Below are positions 1 through 7,913 of a stretch of DNA of 64,000 bases, in pieces; position 1 is the first letter of the stretch, and each line of letters starts with the position of its first letter. Below the pieces are notes generated by a model. The model saw only the letters and a program-made list of their open reading frames with translations, searched no databases and was not told where the DNA came from. The stretch is from Phocaeicola fibrisolvens (GTDB taxonomy: Bacteria; Bacteroidota; Bacteroidia; Bacteroidales; Bacteroidaceae): NCBI RefSeq assembly GCF_025567125.1, contig NZ_JAOQJI010000013.1, forward strand, positions 1-64,000, in the 5' to 3' direction. Position numbers and translations under genes: made by a program.

Positions 1-47
1 TTTTTTTGAGGAAAATCCAAACGACTTCAATCTGATATGAAACGACA

Positions 48-79
48 GAGGCCATCTCAATTCATTTTGAGACGGCCTC
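48..79. terminator. GAGGC-type hairpin terminator
   Basis: A 13-bp stem (GAGGCCATCTCAA paired with TTGAGACGGCCTC, one mismatch) with a short loop is followed by TTTT. It probably ends transcription of a gene left of the window. A closely related hairpin lies at 3624-3666, so this is a recurrent terminator type in this genome. Confidence 0.7.
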
Positions 80-193
80 TTTTGATTTAATACTATTTGA
101 ATTGGTAAAAAAGTAAATTTTTCTGTCTTTTTTTTCTCAACCTTTATGGATGAAATCCGTTAATATAAAGGATATCTATTTTTTCACATAAAG

Positions 194-1957
194 ATGATGA
201 AGTACAAGTTGAGAAGAAGAATGCCATTGGGATGGTTTTGGCTCCTGCTTCCGTGGTGGGGAGTTTCGTGTGTGGACAGTCGTTACGACCTGGATAAGGA
301 TATCGATATGACAATAAATGTGGGAGGGGAGTACCTGACCTTTCCTGTAGGAAGTACGGATACAACTTTCTTGAGCAAGCTGATTTCCTTGGAAGAGGAT
401 GGCATGCTGCAGGTGGATGCGGTTACCCGCGTGTATCACCTCACCCATTATGGCTGGCTGAATGTGAAACCGATTACGGTTTCGCAAGTGACTCTCGGAG
501 AAATTGTAACGGGGTTGCTTCCCAAGGAAATCGTCCAACCGGCAACTTCTTCCGAAATGGAATGTAGGGCAGATGTGTCGTCTGCCGGTTATTTTGAAGT
601 AACGGCTAGAGGGGTAGACAATGCGTTAAAGGAATTGGGGGCATTGCGGACAAAGGTTCCGACGGAGTTGAAACTGACGTTCAATTTTGAAAGGTTGGGG
701 CTGGATTACCGTCAGGTGAAAGCTGAAAAGCTCACTGTTGAATTTCCGGATTTTGTGGAATTTGAAGAAGGACAGGAAGGATTGTCTGGCAACCGATTGA
801 GTCTGGATGGCCTTGTCTTGTCGGCGTACGGGGCATCGTTCTCACGTACTTTGAAGGTGACTGGCTACCGATTTGGAAATGCTGTCGGTCAAGGAGTTTC
901 GCCGGATGAGGAACGGAACATGCGCATAGAAGGTCGTCTGTCGATGACTGGTTCCGTGGTTACTACAGGTACAATGGGGCATGGTTCGCTGGTTTTGGTA
1001 CCTAATATAGCTTTGGGAGAAATGAAGATGGATTATGTGACGGGGGTAATCCAACCGGAAATAGATACAGATGTGGCTCGTATTAAATTAGAGGGCCTTC
1101 CGGATTTCCTGAGAAATGAATCTACCCATTTGGATATTACCAATCCGGTAATAGTCTTCAAAGTGGATAATCCTTTGCAGACGGAGGTGGAAATAGACGG
1201 TGTGTTTATACCGGGAAAAGGAGAGGTGGAACTGATGGAAAGAAGTGTTTTTGTGGGGCGTGGATATAATAAACAGCCTTTGTTGCTGTTTCCCGGTGAA
1301 AATGTCATTGCATTGTCGCGACTGGGACAGAGTGCTGTAAAAGGGGCGGTCAATGTAAAGGTGGAAGATATGAATGATTTGCTGGGGGTGGTCCCCGATT
1401 TTATTGATGTCATTTTGACCCCGGTAGTTAGAAATGAGGCTTATTATGAAGTGGAGTTGGGACGGAAATATGAGTTGCCGGCAAGTTATGATGTGGATAT
1501 CCCATTAAGCTTTGAGCATGATTTGCAGATTGTATATACAGATTCTATTCGGAACTTGCATAAGGATTTGAAGGATCTCAATAAATTGAACTTAAAGCAG
1601 GTGAATCTGATCTTGTCGGTCCGAAATGCCATACCTTTGAGGTTGCAGTTGAGTCCGGAAAATGTACAGTTGAAAGATGTGTATGGTGAAGAACTGGCGG
1701 GCGTTGTCAAGCAAATGGAAGAAGACGAGCGATATGTGGCAGAAAGTACCGATGGAGAAACCCCTGCTGACAGTGAGATTATTTTAAGGCTACAGGCCGA
1801 GGACAAGGCATTCTTGTCCAAATTGGACCGGATTTGCTTTCGAATGACGGGTGTCTCAGGCAGTGCTACGGGAGTACCTTTGAAAGATACAAAATGGTTG
1901 AAAGTGACAAATCTGAAAGTGTCGGTTCCAGGAGGTGTGAATGTGGATTTGAATTGA
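194..1957 (+). CDS. Uncharacterised secreted lipoprotein
   Basis: The 587-residue product starts with a basic N-terminus, a hydrophobic stretch and a lipobox-like GVSC with Cys26, so it is predicted to be a lipoprotein exported by Sec and lipidated. The rest is rich in short beta-strand-like segments with few Cys and no motif I recognise. The start could be ATG 194 or ATG 197; the second gives a more typical signal peptide. It is followed after 24 bases by a DUF5723-like outer-membrane protein on the same strand, so the two are probably co-transcribed and may work together at the outer membrane. I cannot assign a function. Lipoprotein nature is a sequence-based prediction. Confidence 0.75.
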   Translation: MMKYKLRRRMPLGWFWLLLPWWGVSCVDSRYDLDKDIDMTINVGGEYLTFPVGSTDTTFLSKLISLEEDGMLQVDAVTRVYHLTHYGWLNVKPITVSQVTLGEIVTGLLPKEIVQPATSSEMECRADVSSAGYFEVTARGVDNALKELGALRTKVPTELKLTFNFERLGLDYRQVKAEKLTVEFPDFVEFEEGQEGLSGNRLSLDGLVLSAYGASFSRTLKVTGYRFGNAVGQGVSPDEERNMRIEGRLSMTGSVVTTGTMGHGSLVLVPNIALGEMKMDYVTGVIQPEIDTDVARIKLEGLPDFLRNESTHLDITNPVIVFKVDNPLQTEVEIDGVFIPGKGEVELMERSVFVGRGYNKQPLLLFPGENVIALSRLGQSAVKGAVNVKVEDMNDLLGVVPDFIDVILTPVVRNEAYYEVELGRKYELPASYDVDIPLSFEHDLQIVYTDSIRNLHKDLKDLNKLNLKQVNLILSVRNAIPLRLQLSPENVQLKDVYGEELAGVVKQMEEDERYVAESTDGETPADSEIILRLQAEDKAFLSKLDRICFRMTGVSGSATGVPLKDTKWLKVTNLKVSVPGGVNVDLN

Positions 1958-1981
1958 TAACGAACGAGGAAAAGAAAACAA

Positions 1982-3484
1982 ATGAAGAGAATCTTTTTGT
2001 GTGCGATATTGTCTGGAGGAATTGTTTTTGTAGGCAAGAATGAAGTGATGGCGCAGTCTCAGATGAATCGTGCTGCTTACTTTTTAGAAGGAATTTCTGT
2101 TCGTCATGAATTGAATCCGGCATGGATGAGTGAAAAAGGATATGTCAGTATGCCCGGATTGGGGAATTTGTCGGTCGGCGCTCAGGGAACAGCCGGAATC
2201 GGTGATTTTCTGTTTGTGAAGTCAAATGGAGGCTTGATGACTTTCATGCACGAGGAAGTAGACCGGAAAGCGTTTTTAAACGGGTTACCCAAACGAGTAA
2301 AAATAGGATTGGAGCTGAACGAAAGTCTCTTGTCGGCAGGGTTTTATGCATGGGGAGGATTTAATACGTTGGGGCTGTCGATAAAAAGTCATGCCAATGT
2401 CTCTGTTCCCGATCAGCTGTTCCGGTTTATGAAAAATGGAGTGGATATTCCCGAAGGAAGCCATTACAGTGTGGACAACCTGCATTTGATGACTGTCAAT
2501 TATGCGGAAATTGCGCTGGGACATGCTCGGCAGATTAACGAAAAATGGACGGTAGGTGTGAAGACCAAGTTGCTGGTAGGACTGGCCAGGGCTACAGTAA
2601 AAATAGATCATTTGGATATTGAGGCTACTCCGTATGCGTGGAAGATTACGCCTTCGGGGGCACAGGCTTATGTCTCGGCAAAAGGGTTGTCTGTTCCTAC
2701 GCGGGGAGAGACAGGGCATTATGATTCGAGTGATTATGAACTGGATGCCAATGGAAACCGCACGGACAAATTGAAACCGGGGGCCGGACAACTGATTTCG
2801 TATGATGACTTGAGTTTTGAATCCCGGAAGATGCGACCTACGGGAGTAGGATTGGCATTCGATGGGGGAGCTACCTTTCGATGGAATGAAAACTGGACTT
2901 TTTCGGCCGCTCTCTTGGATGTGGGTTTCATTCGTTGGGAAAACACCGTGAAAGCGGGCATGAACCATGCTTTTGAATTTGAGGGCTTTCATGAGATACC
3001 CATCAAATCGGAACAGGGAGGTGAAGACCCGAATGCTATCGGACAACAAGGTGCACGGGTCGGGGATGATTTGAAGCAGATGGCTAAATTTACCAAAGAG
3101 GGAGAAGGTTTGAAACAGACTACGGCACTGGCGGCTACCCTGCATTGGGGGGCTGAATATACCTTGCCGGTTTACCGTCATCTGAAAATGGGCTTCCTTT
3201 CTACTTCTCGTTTTCAGGGCCGTCATTCTTGGACAGAAGCACGTATCTCTGCCAATGTATCGCCTTTGTCTTGGTTTGAAGCTTCTTTGAACTACGCACT
3301 TTCTAATTTTGGTTCCAGCACAGGACTGATGTTGAATTTCCATCCAGAAGGTTTCAATTTCTTTGTGGCTGCAGATGTGCCAATGGGAAAATATACACCG
3401 AAGTATTGGATTCCGATAAACCGTTTCTCTGCAAACGTGAATCTGGGCATTAATTTTTCTTTTGGTCCGAAACATAAACCTTAA
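1982..3484 (+). CDS. DUF5723-like outer-membrane beta-barrel protein
   Basis: The 500-residue protein has an N-terminal signal peptide ending near VMAQ. Repeated amphipathic strands follow, and the chain ends in NLGINFSFGP, a pattern typical of outer-membrane barrels. The opening (mature part beginning with an AAYFLEG-like segment and a conserved ELNPAW motif) matches my recollection of the Bacteroidetes DUF5723 family, related to PorP/SprF-like barrels. No enzymatic motif is visible. It is the second gene of a two-gene unit with the lipoprotein at 194-1957. Its role is unknown. The family call rests on pattern recognition, not a search. Confidence 0.7.
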   Translation: MKRIFLCAILSGGIVFVGKNEVMAQSQMNRAAYFLEGISVRHELNPAWMSEKGYVSMPGLGNLSVGAQGTAGIGDFLFVKSNGGLMTFMHEEVDRKAFLNGLPKRVKIGLELNESLLSAGFYAWGGFNTLGLSIKSHANVSVPDQLFRFMKNGVDIPEGSHYSVDNLHLMTVNYAEIALGHARQINEKWTVGVKTKLLVGLARATVKIDHLDIEATPYAWKITPSGAQAYVSAKGLSVPTRGETGHYDSSDYELDANGNRTDKLKPGAGQLISYDDLSFESRKMRPTGVGLAFDGGATFRWNENWTFSAALLDVGFIRWENTVKAGMNHAFEFEGFHEIPIKSEQGGEDPNAIGQQGARVGDDLKQMAKFTKEGEGLKQTTALAATLHWGAEYTLPVYRHLKMGFLSTSRFQGRHSWTEARISANVSPLSWFEASLNYALSNFGSSTGLMLNFHPEGFNFFVAADVPMGKYTPKYWIPINRFSANVNLGINFSFGPKHKP

Positions 3485-3623
3485 TATCATTGTATGGAGG
3501 TTCAGTCCTTTACATCCTCTTTGGGATATATTATTTTGATTTCCTAAGATATAAAAAGTGAGGGAGACGGCTCAGTTTGGGCTGAGCGAAGTTTGGGCTT
3601 GCCCGATTTTTTTGCAGACACAA

Positions 3624-3666
3624 AAAAGGCCATCTCAAATTATATTTCAATTTGAGACAGCCTCTT
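3624..3666. terminator. Bidirectional GAGGC-type hairpin terminator
   Basis: The stem GGCCATCTCAAATT / AATTTGAGACAGCC sits between two converging genes, the plus-strand barrel gene ending at 3484 and the minus-strand GH84 gene ending at 3687. A-rich and T-rich flanks allow termination in either direction. It resembles the hairpin at 48-79. Confidence 0.75.
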
Positions 3667-3686
3667 CTGGAGTCGTTATCCATTCT

Positions 3687-5903
3687 TTATTTTTGTACTT
3701 TCAAGGAGAACTTCTTGAAGTAAACTTGAGTCTCCTGTCCGGATTTATGGGTCAGACGGACATACTTCAAGGAGGTGTCAGTCGGGATGGAAGCAGTGAT
3801 TTCCGTTTTTTCGGCTGCCTGTGACAGAGGAACGACCTGCCACTCCTGACCGTCACGGCTCACTTCCAGCGTGAATTGCGGAGCTACTCCCGGGGTACCT
3901 AAGTCCATGGTCAGGGCCTCGAAGTGTACCGGTTGGTCTACGGCAATCTGTAGCATGGCACCGGCTGGCCATTTGATGACCTCATTGGATGGTGACACAT
4001 TCACGTTCTGATGGCGGGCGCGTACTACCTGATTCTTCAGTTGAGGTACATCACTGGTCAGCGTGTAAGGGTTGTATTCGGCCTTGGTTTCCAAGTGGGT
4101 TTTATATTGTGCATTATAGGCACTGGTTACTTGCGTGTATACTTGGTTCAAAGTAGGTAGCAGGATGAGGCTTCCCACTTTCACTCCCGGCTGGTATGGG
4201 TTTTGGTTTTCAGTCATATCCAGTTCATACATCTGCGTTTGCAAGGCGCGGGCACGGTCGTAATAGGTCTTGAAAGCAGTGTCTTTTCCATCCAGTGCTT
4301 TGACCATTTGTAGTACACACTGGCCGTATTCACCGAGTAGCTTACCTTGTTTCAGCCAAGGACGCATCTCGTGGATGAGGGCGGGATTTTCGTTGTCGGC
4401 CAAAAGTATATCGCAGGCCGTTTCCAGGCGCATACATTCCCGGAGCACACTGTCAATCGCCTCGGTATGGTGCATATCTTGTGCTAGTGCTTTCAGCATC
4501 GGCTGCAGAGGAACACTCTCGTCGCGGCGGAATCCATGCCCGTTAGGTCCTAAATCTGAACAGTGTGTGGCAAAGGTTTCCAAATAGGCGGATTTCTGGG
4601 GCAGCAGGTTCTGAATGGCGTGCTTCCATGACGGGATGCTGTCGTAAGTGTCCAGGTTCCAGGTGTAGTCGGCTACGCTGTACAACGCAATTTTGGAAGA
4701 TTCCGCGTGTTCCATCGGGTTGGATACGAAGCCGGACATATCGTCCTGGATACCTTTGGCATTGCCGTATACTGGCCCTAGGAGCAGATGATCGCGCACA
4801 TAGTCGTTTACCGGGAAGTTCCACCAGATATAGGCTTTACGCTTGATGAGCGGGTTGATCCAGTCCAGCGTCGGTTTGTCGATGCAGGCAATCACCCGGT
4901 CGCCGGTCCACATGACATGGATGCTGGGATTGAGTTTCTCTCCCAAGGTAGTCAGATACCCACCTTTCACGTTCGACCAACTCTTGTTGTATTCCGTAGG
5001 ACACATCACCAGAGGGCTCACATCGTGTTTCTTCTGGATAAAATGGTTGTCAATGTAGTTCAGCAGTTCAGCTTGGCGTACGGGCTCTGTACCGTCGCCT
5101 GAAATATCGTCGAAGAACACGGCAAAGGAGCGTACTCCCAACTGGTACATGGCTTCGAATTTCTGAATCAGGGCATCGCGGTCGGCATCTGTCCATTTAA
5201 TGTCCTTTCCCGGATGAATGGCCCATACGAAGTTCACTTCGTGGCGGGTAGCCTGCTCGATGAGCTCATGAATCTGAGCCGCTTCCTTTTCCGGATAAGG
5301 CTTTCGCCAATTGGGGGAAGAGTGATACGGGTCGTCTTTCGGGCCATAGATATACGTATTCATTTTGTTCTTTCCGTAGAATTCGATTTGGTGCATACGG
5401 GCTTCGTGGCTCCAGGGAGTTCCGTAGAATCCCTCCACCACACCACGGAAGGCAATGTCGGGATAGTCCTGAATGGTACAAATGCTCAAATCGCCTTGAC
5501 GTACCATCTGTGATAAGGTCTGCACGCCGTAGAAGGTACCTCGTGCATCTGCACCGGCAATCACGATACTGTTGTCGTTCACTTCTATAAAATAACCTTC
5601 TTTGTGCGATGGAATTTTTTTTGCATATTTCTTAATAGCTTCATCGCCTTTCTTGCCGAGAATAATTTTGAATTCGGTCTTTCTCTGTTTGTTGGGGAGA
5701 AACTGTTGCAGGGCTTCGACGGCATGCGGGCAGCTGCCTTCGCTCAGGATGAGCTGGTAAGATTGCGGTACGACTATGGTTTTTCCCTGTTTGTCCGATT
5801 TAAACTCTTGGACCTTGGGCTGAAGCAAACTGGCATCGGTTTGTGCCAGAATAGGTGTGGTACCCAAAACCATGTAGAATAAAGGAAGTAAATAATGTTT
5901 CAT
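3687..5903 (-). CDS. GH84 beta-N-acetylglucosaminidase (O-GlcNAcase-like)
   Basis: This is a 738-residue exported glycosidase, with the start chosen at ATG 5903 because it gives a signal peptide (MKHYLLPLFYMVLG...LAQ). The order is an N-terminal alpha/beta domain (about 25-150), a GH84 catalytic barrel (about 150-440, with FRGVVEGFYGTPWS) and a C-terminal helical and F5/8-like region. The motif FFDDISGDGT places the two catalytic Asp at about 265-266, equivalent to the Asp pair of the Bacteroides thetaiotaomicron GH84 enzyme. The family works by substrate-assisted catalysis on terminal beta-linked GlcNAc. In a gut bacterium the natural targets are probably host glycans. It stands alone, without SusCD partners, behind its own promoter. 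Confidence 0.93.
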   Translation of the reverse strand: MKHYLLPLFYMVLGTTPILAQTDASLLQPKVQEFKSDKQGKTIVVPQSYQLILSEGSCPHAVEALQQFLPNKQRKTEFKIILGKKGDEAIKKYAKKIPSHKEGYFIEVNDNSIVIAGADARGTFYGVQTLSQMVRQGDLSICTIQDYPDIAFRGVVEGFYGTPWSHEARMHQIEFYGKNKMNTYIYGPKDDPYHSSPNWRKPYPEKEAAQIHELIEQATRHEVNFVWAIHPGKDIKWTDADRDALIQKFEAMYQLGVRSFAVFFDDISGDGTEPVRQAELLNYIDNHFIQKKHDVSPLVMCPTEYNKSWSNVKGGYLTTLGEKLNPSIHVMWTGDRVIACIDKPTLDWINPLIKRKAYIWWNFPVNDYVRDHLLLGPVYGNAKGIQDDMSGFVSNPMEHAESSKIALYSVADYTWNLDTYDSIPSWKHAIQNLLPQKSAYLETFATHCSDLGPNGHGFRRDESVPLQPMLKALAQDMHHTEAIDSVLRECMRLETACDILLADNENPALIHEMRPWLKQGKLLGEYGQCVLQMVKALDGKDTAFKTYYDRARALQTQMYELDMTENQNPYQPGVKVGSLILLPTLNQVYTQVTSAYNAQYKTHLETKAEYNPYTLTSDVPQLKNQVVRARHQNVNVSPSNEVIKWPAGAMLQIAVDQPVHFEALTMDLGTPGVAPQFTLEVSRDGQEWQVVPLSQAAEKTEITASIPTDTSLKYVRLTHKSGQETQVYFKKFSLKVQK

Positions 5904-5939
5904 GGATTTTATTAGATATTGGGATAATAAATGAGATTG

Positions 5940-5947
5940 CAAACATA
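5940..5947 (-). promoter_or_regulatory. Candidate -7 box for the GH84 gene
   Basis: The minus strand reads TATGTTTG, matching the Bacteroidetes -7 consensus TAnnTTTG, 37 bases upstream of the ATG at 5903. The -33 element is not clear. Confidence 0.45.
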
Positions 5948-5983
5948 CATAAATTGGAGCATCCTTACAAAAAACTGTATAAA

Positions 5984-6023
5984 AAAAGGAAGAGGCTGTT
6001 CAACTGAAAAGCTCCTTCCTTTT
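5984..6023 (-). terminator. Terminator downstream of radA
   Basis: On the minus strand an AAAAGGAAGGAG arm pairs with CTCTTCCTTTT and is followed by a T-run. It lies between the end of radA (6139) and the start of the GH84 gene. Confidence 0.7.
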
Positions 6024-6138
6024 GTTCGTATTATTTTATTGTATTCGTTCAAGTAGGCTTTGATGTATTTTTTATTCCCGAAGTGTACCCTTTTTCCTTA
6101 AGCAGGAATTGTTTTTTTCTGATTCAGCAGTGTGGGGC

Positions 6139-7512
6139 TTATCCAAACAATTCCCGGAAAGCTTCTTCCACTTTTCTGACCGGCACAAGTTCTATTTTGA
6201 TTTTCTTGCGGTCAATGCCTGAAAGGTTGTGCTTGGGGATAAGCATCCGCTGGAATCCCAGTTTTTCGGCTTCACTGATGCGCTGTTCGATGCGGTTGAC
6301 CGGACGGATTTCTCCACTCAGGCCTACTTCGCCTGCCATGCAAACTCCCGTTTCAATTTCAGAATCCATGTTGCTGGAAAGAATGGCACTGATGACGGCC
6401 AGGTCGATGGCCGGGTCGTTGACCTTCAGTCCTCCGGCAATGTTCAGGAACACGTCTTTCTGTGCCAGTTTGAAGCCGACCCGCTTTTCCAGTACGGCCA
6501 GTAGCATGTTCATGCGTCGGAGGTCGAAGCCGGTGGCAGAACGTTGCGGCATACCGTAGGCTGCCGTGCTGACCAATGCCTGGACTTCAATCAGGAAAGG
6601 GCGTACGCCTTCCACGGCTCCGGCGATGGCTACCCCGCTCATGCCCTCATGATCTTGGGTAAGTAGTAGCTCGGATGGGTTGCTCACTTGCCGTAGTCCG
6701 TCCTGCCGCATCTCGTAGATACCCAGCTCGGCAGTACTTCCGAAGCGGTTCTTGATGCTGCGTAGGATGCGGTACATGTAGTGCTGGTCTCCTTCGAATT
6801 GCAGCACCGTATCCACGATGTGTTCCAGTACCTTTGGTCCGGCAATGCTGCCTTCTTTGTTGATGTGTCCGATGAGGATGACAGGGGTACCGGTTTCTTT
6901 GGCAAACTTCAAGAGAGAGGCAGTACATTCTCTTACCTGTACGATGCTGCCGGGAGAGGAATCAATGTTTTCGGTAGAAATGGTTTGGATGGAGTCGATA
7001 ATGACCAAGTCGGGAGCGGCATTTTTGATATGGGTGAAGATTTGTTCCAATGAAGTCTCACAGGCTATCAGCAGATTTTCATTCTCTGGATGAGGGATAC
7101 GGACGGCCCGGAGTTTGAGCTGACGGGCGCTTTCTTCGCCGGATACATAAAGAATCTTTTTGTGGGCAAGCCGGAGTACGGTCTGAAGTACCAGGGTAGA
7201 TTTGCCGATACCGGGCTCTCCGCCAATCAGAGTCAGAGAGCCTTGCACAAGTCCTCCTCCCAATACCCGGTTGAGTTCCTCGTCGCCCATGTCAATCCGC
7301 TGTTCCTCATCGGATGCGATATCTTTGAGAGGCTGAGGTTTGGAACGTACCGATTCAATGCCGTGCGCCACATGCTTGGCCACGGGGGCTTCTTTCCGGA
7401 CCACTTCTTCTACAAATGTGTTCCACTGTCCGCAAGAGGGACATTTCCCGGCCCATTTCGGGGATTCTTGTCCGCAATTCGTGCAGACATATACTGTTTT
7501 TTCTTTTGCCAT
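6139..7512 (-). CDS. radA: DNA repair protein RadA
   Basis: RadA is a RecA-like ATPase that promotes branch migration of recombination intermediates. The start at ATG 7512 gives a 457-residue protein beginning MAKEKTVYVCTNCG. An N-terminal C4 zinc finger (Cys10, Cys13, Cys24, Cys27) is followed by Walker A GGEPGIGKST (about 95-104), the RadA signature KNRFG, and a C-terminal Lon-protease-like domain (about 290-457). Length and domain order are standard. The gene is divergent from the threonine operon and reads as a single-gene unit with its own promoter and terminator. Confidence 0.97.
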   Translation of the reverse strand: MAKEKTVYVCTNCGQESPKWAGKCPSCGQWNTFVEEVVRKEAPVAKHVAHGIESVRSKPQPLKDIASDEEQRIDMGDEELNRVLGGGLVQGSLTLIGGEPGIGKSTLVLQTVLRLAHKKILYVSGEESARQLKLRAVRIPHPENENLLIACETSLEQIFTHIKNAAPDLVIIDSIQTISTENIDSSPGSIVQVRECTASLLKFAKETGTPVILIGHINKEGSIAGPKVLEHIVDTVLQFEGDQHYMYRILRSIKNRFGSTAELGIYEMRQDGLRQVSNPSELLLTQDHEGMSGVAIAGAVEGVRPFLIEVQALVSTAAYGMPQRSATGFDLRRMNMLLAVLEKRVGFKLAQKDVFLNIAGGLKVNDPAIDLAVISAILSSNMDSEIETGVCMAGEVGLSGEIRPVNRIEQRISEAEKLGFQRMLIPKHNLSGIDRKKIKIELVPVRKVEEAFRELFG

Positions 7513-7533
7513 ATTTGTCACACTAATTTCAGA

Positions 7534-7541
7534 CAAAGGTA
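7534..7541 (-). promoter_or_regulatory. Candidate -7 box for radA
   Basis: The minus strand reads TACCTTTG, a match to TAnnTTTG, 22 bases upstream of the radA ATG. This also argues against the longer upstream non-ATG start, which would overlap the promoter. Confidence 0.5.
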
Positions 7542-7595
7542 CGAAAACTTATGTTTATTTCTGATTCTGCCAAAAAAATATCATTTAAATGTGCG

Positions 7596-7621
7596 TTTGT
7601 AGAAAAATGTTGTTATATTTG
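7596..7621 (+). promoter_or_regulatory. Candidate promoter of the threonine operon
   Basis: TTTG at 7596-7599 and TATATTTG at 7614-7621 resemble the Bacteroidetes -33 and -7 elements, although the spacing (14 bases) is shorter than usual. Transcription would start near 7628, leaving about 285 bases of untranslated leader before thrA. Confidence 0.5.
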
Positions 7622-7642
7622 CCAGCAGAAAAACAATAATCT

Positions 7643-7735
7643 ATGACTGAACGCTGTCTTCATATCATCTTGTTGAAGGGGCATGGGTATATGCCTTTTA
7701 TTACTTCTGCCACAGGGATGACCCCTAGGGGGTAA
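7643..7735 (+). CDS. Possible leader peptide of the threonine operon
   Basis: A 30-codon open frame begins at ATG 7643, about 15 bases after the predicted transcription start, and ends at TAA 7733-7735. The peptide contains four Thr and three Ile; its end reads ITSATGMTPRG. That is about twice the expected share, consistent with Thr/Ile-responsive attenuation such as the E. coli thr leader uses. The frame overlaps or precedes several hairpins. No long run of regulatory codons is present, so the case is suggestive only. It may be a chance open frame. Confidence 0.35.
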   Translation: MTERCLHIILLKGHGYMPFITSATGMTPRG

Positions 7736-7758
7736 AGGATAGTATGTTTGGTGTTTCT

Positions 7759-7889
7759 ACGTGATACACGTCTGCGGATGCAGACAATTCAATTATTTTA
7801 TTCATTCAACTTTAATTTAATTTATTGTTCCCATTCGGAAGGTGCAAGTTGCAACTGTCTCATGGGAATGAACCGGACTGTATGGGTTC
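7759..7889 (+). promoter_or_regulatory. Structured leader of thrA (candidate attenuator)
   Basis: The untranslated region holds ACGTG-ata-CACGT (7759-7771) and GTCTGC-ggat-GCAGAC (7770-7785), which share two bases and so compete. Further on are TTCCCAT (7828-7834) pairing with ATGGGAA (7862-7868), and GAACC (7870-7874) pairing with GGTTC (7885-7889) just before thrA. The T-rich stretch after 7785 could serve as a weak terminator tail. The layout fits attenuation or translational control, but no experiment or comparison supports it here. Confidence 0.35.
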
Positions 7890-7913
7890 GGATATAAAAA
7901 ATAATGATAATCT

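Noticed and set aside
2285..3490. 401-codon frame on the minus strand
   Set aside because: It is antisense to the DUF5723-like gene, has no protein-family pattern, and the sense frame has a signal peptide and barrel features.
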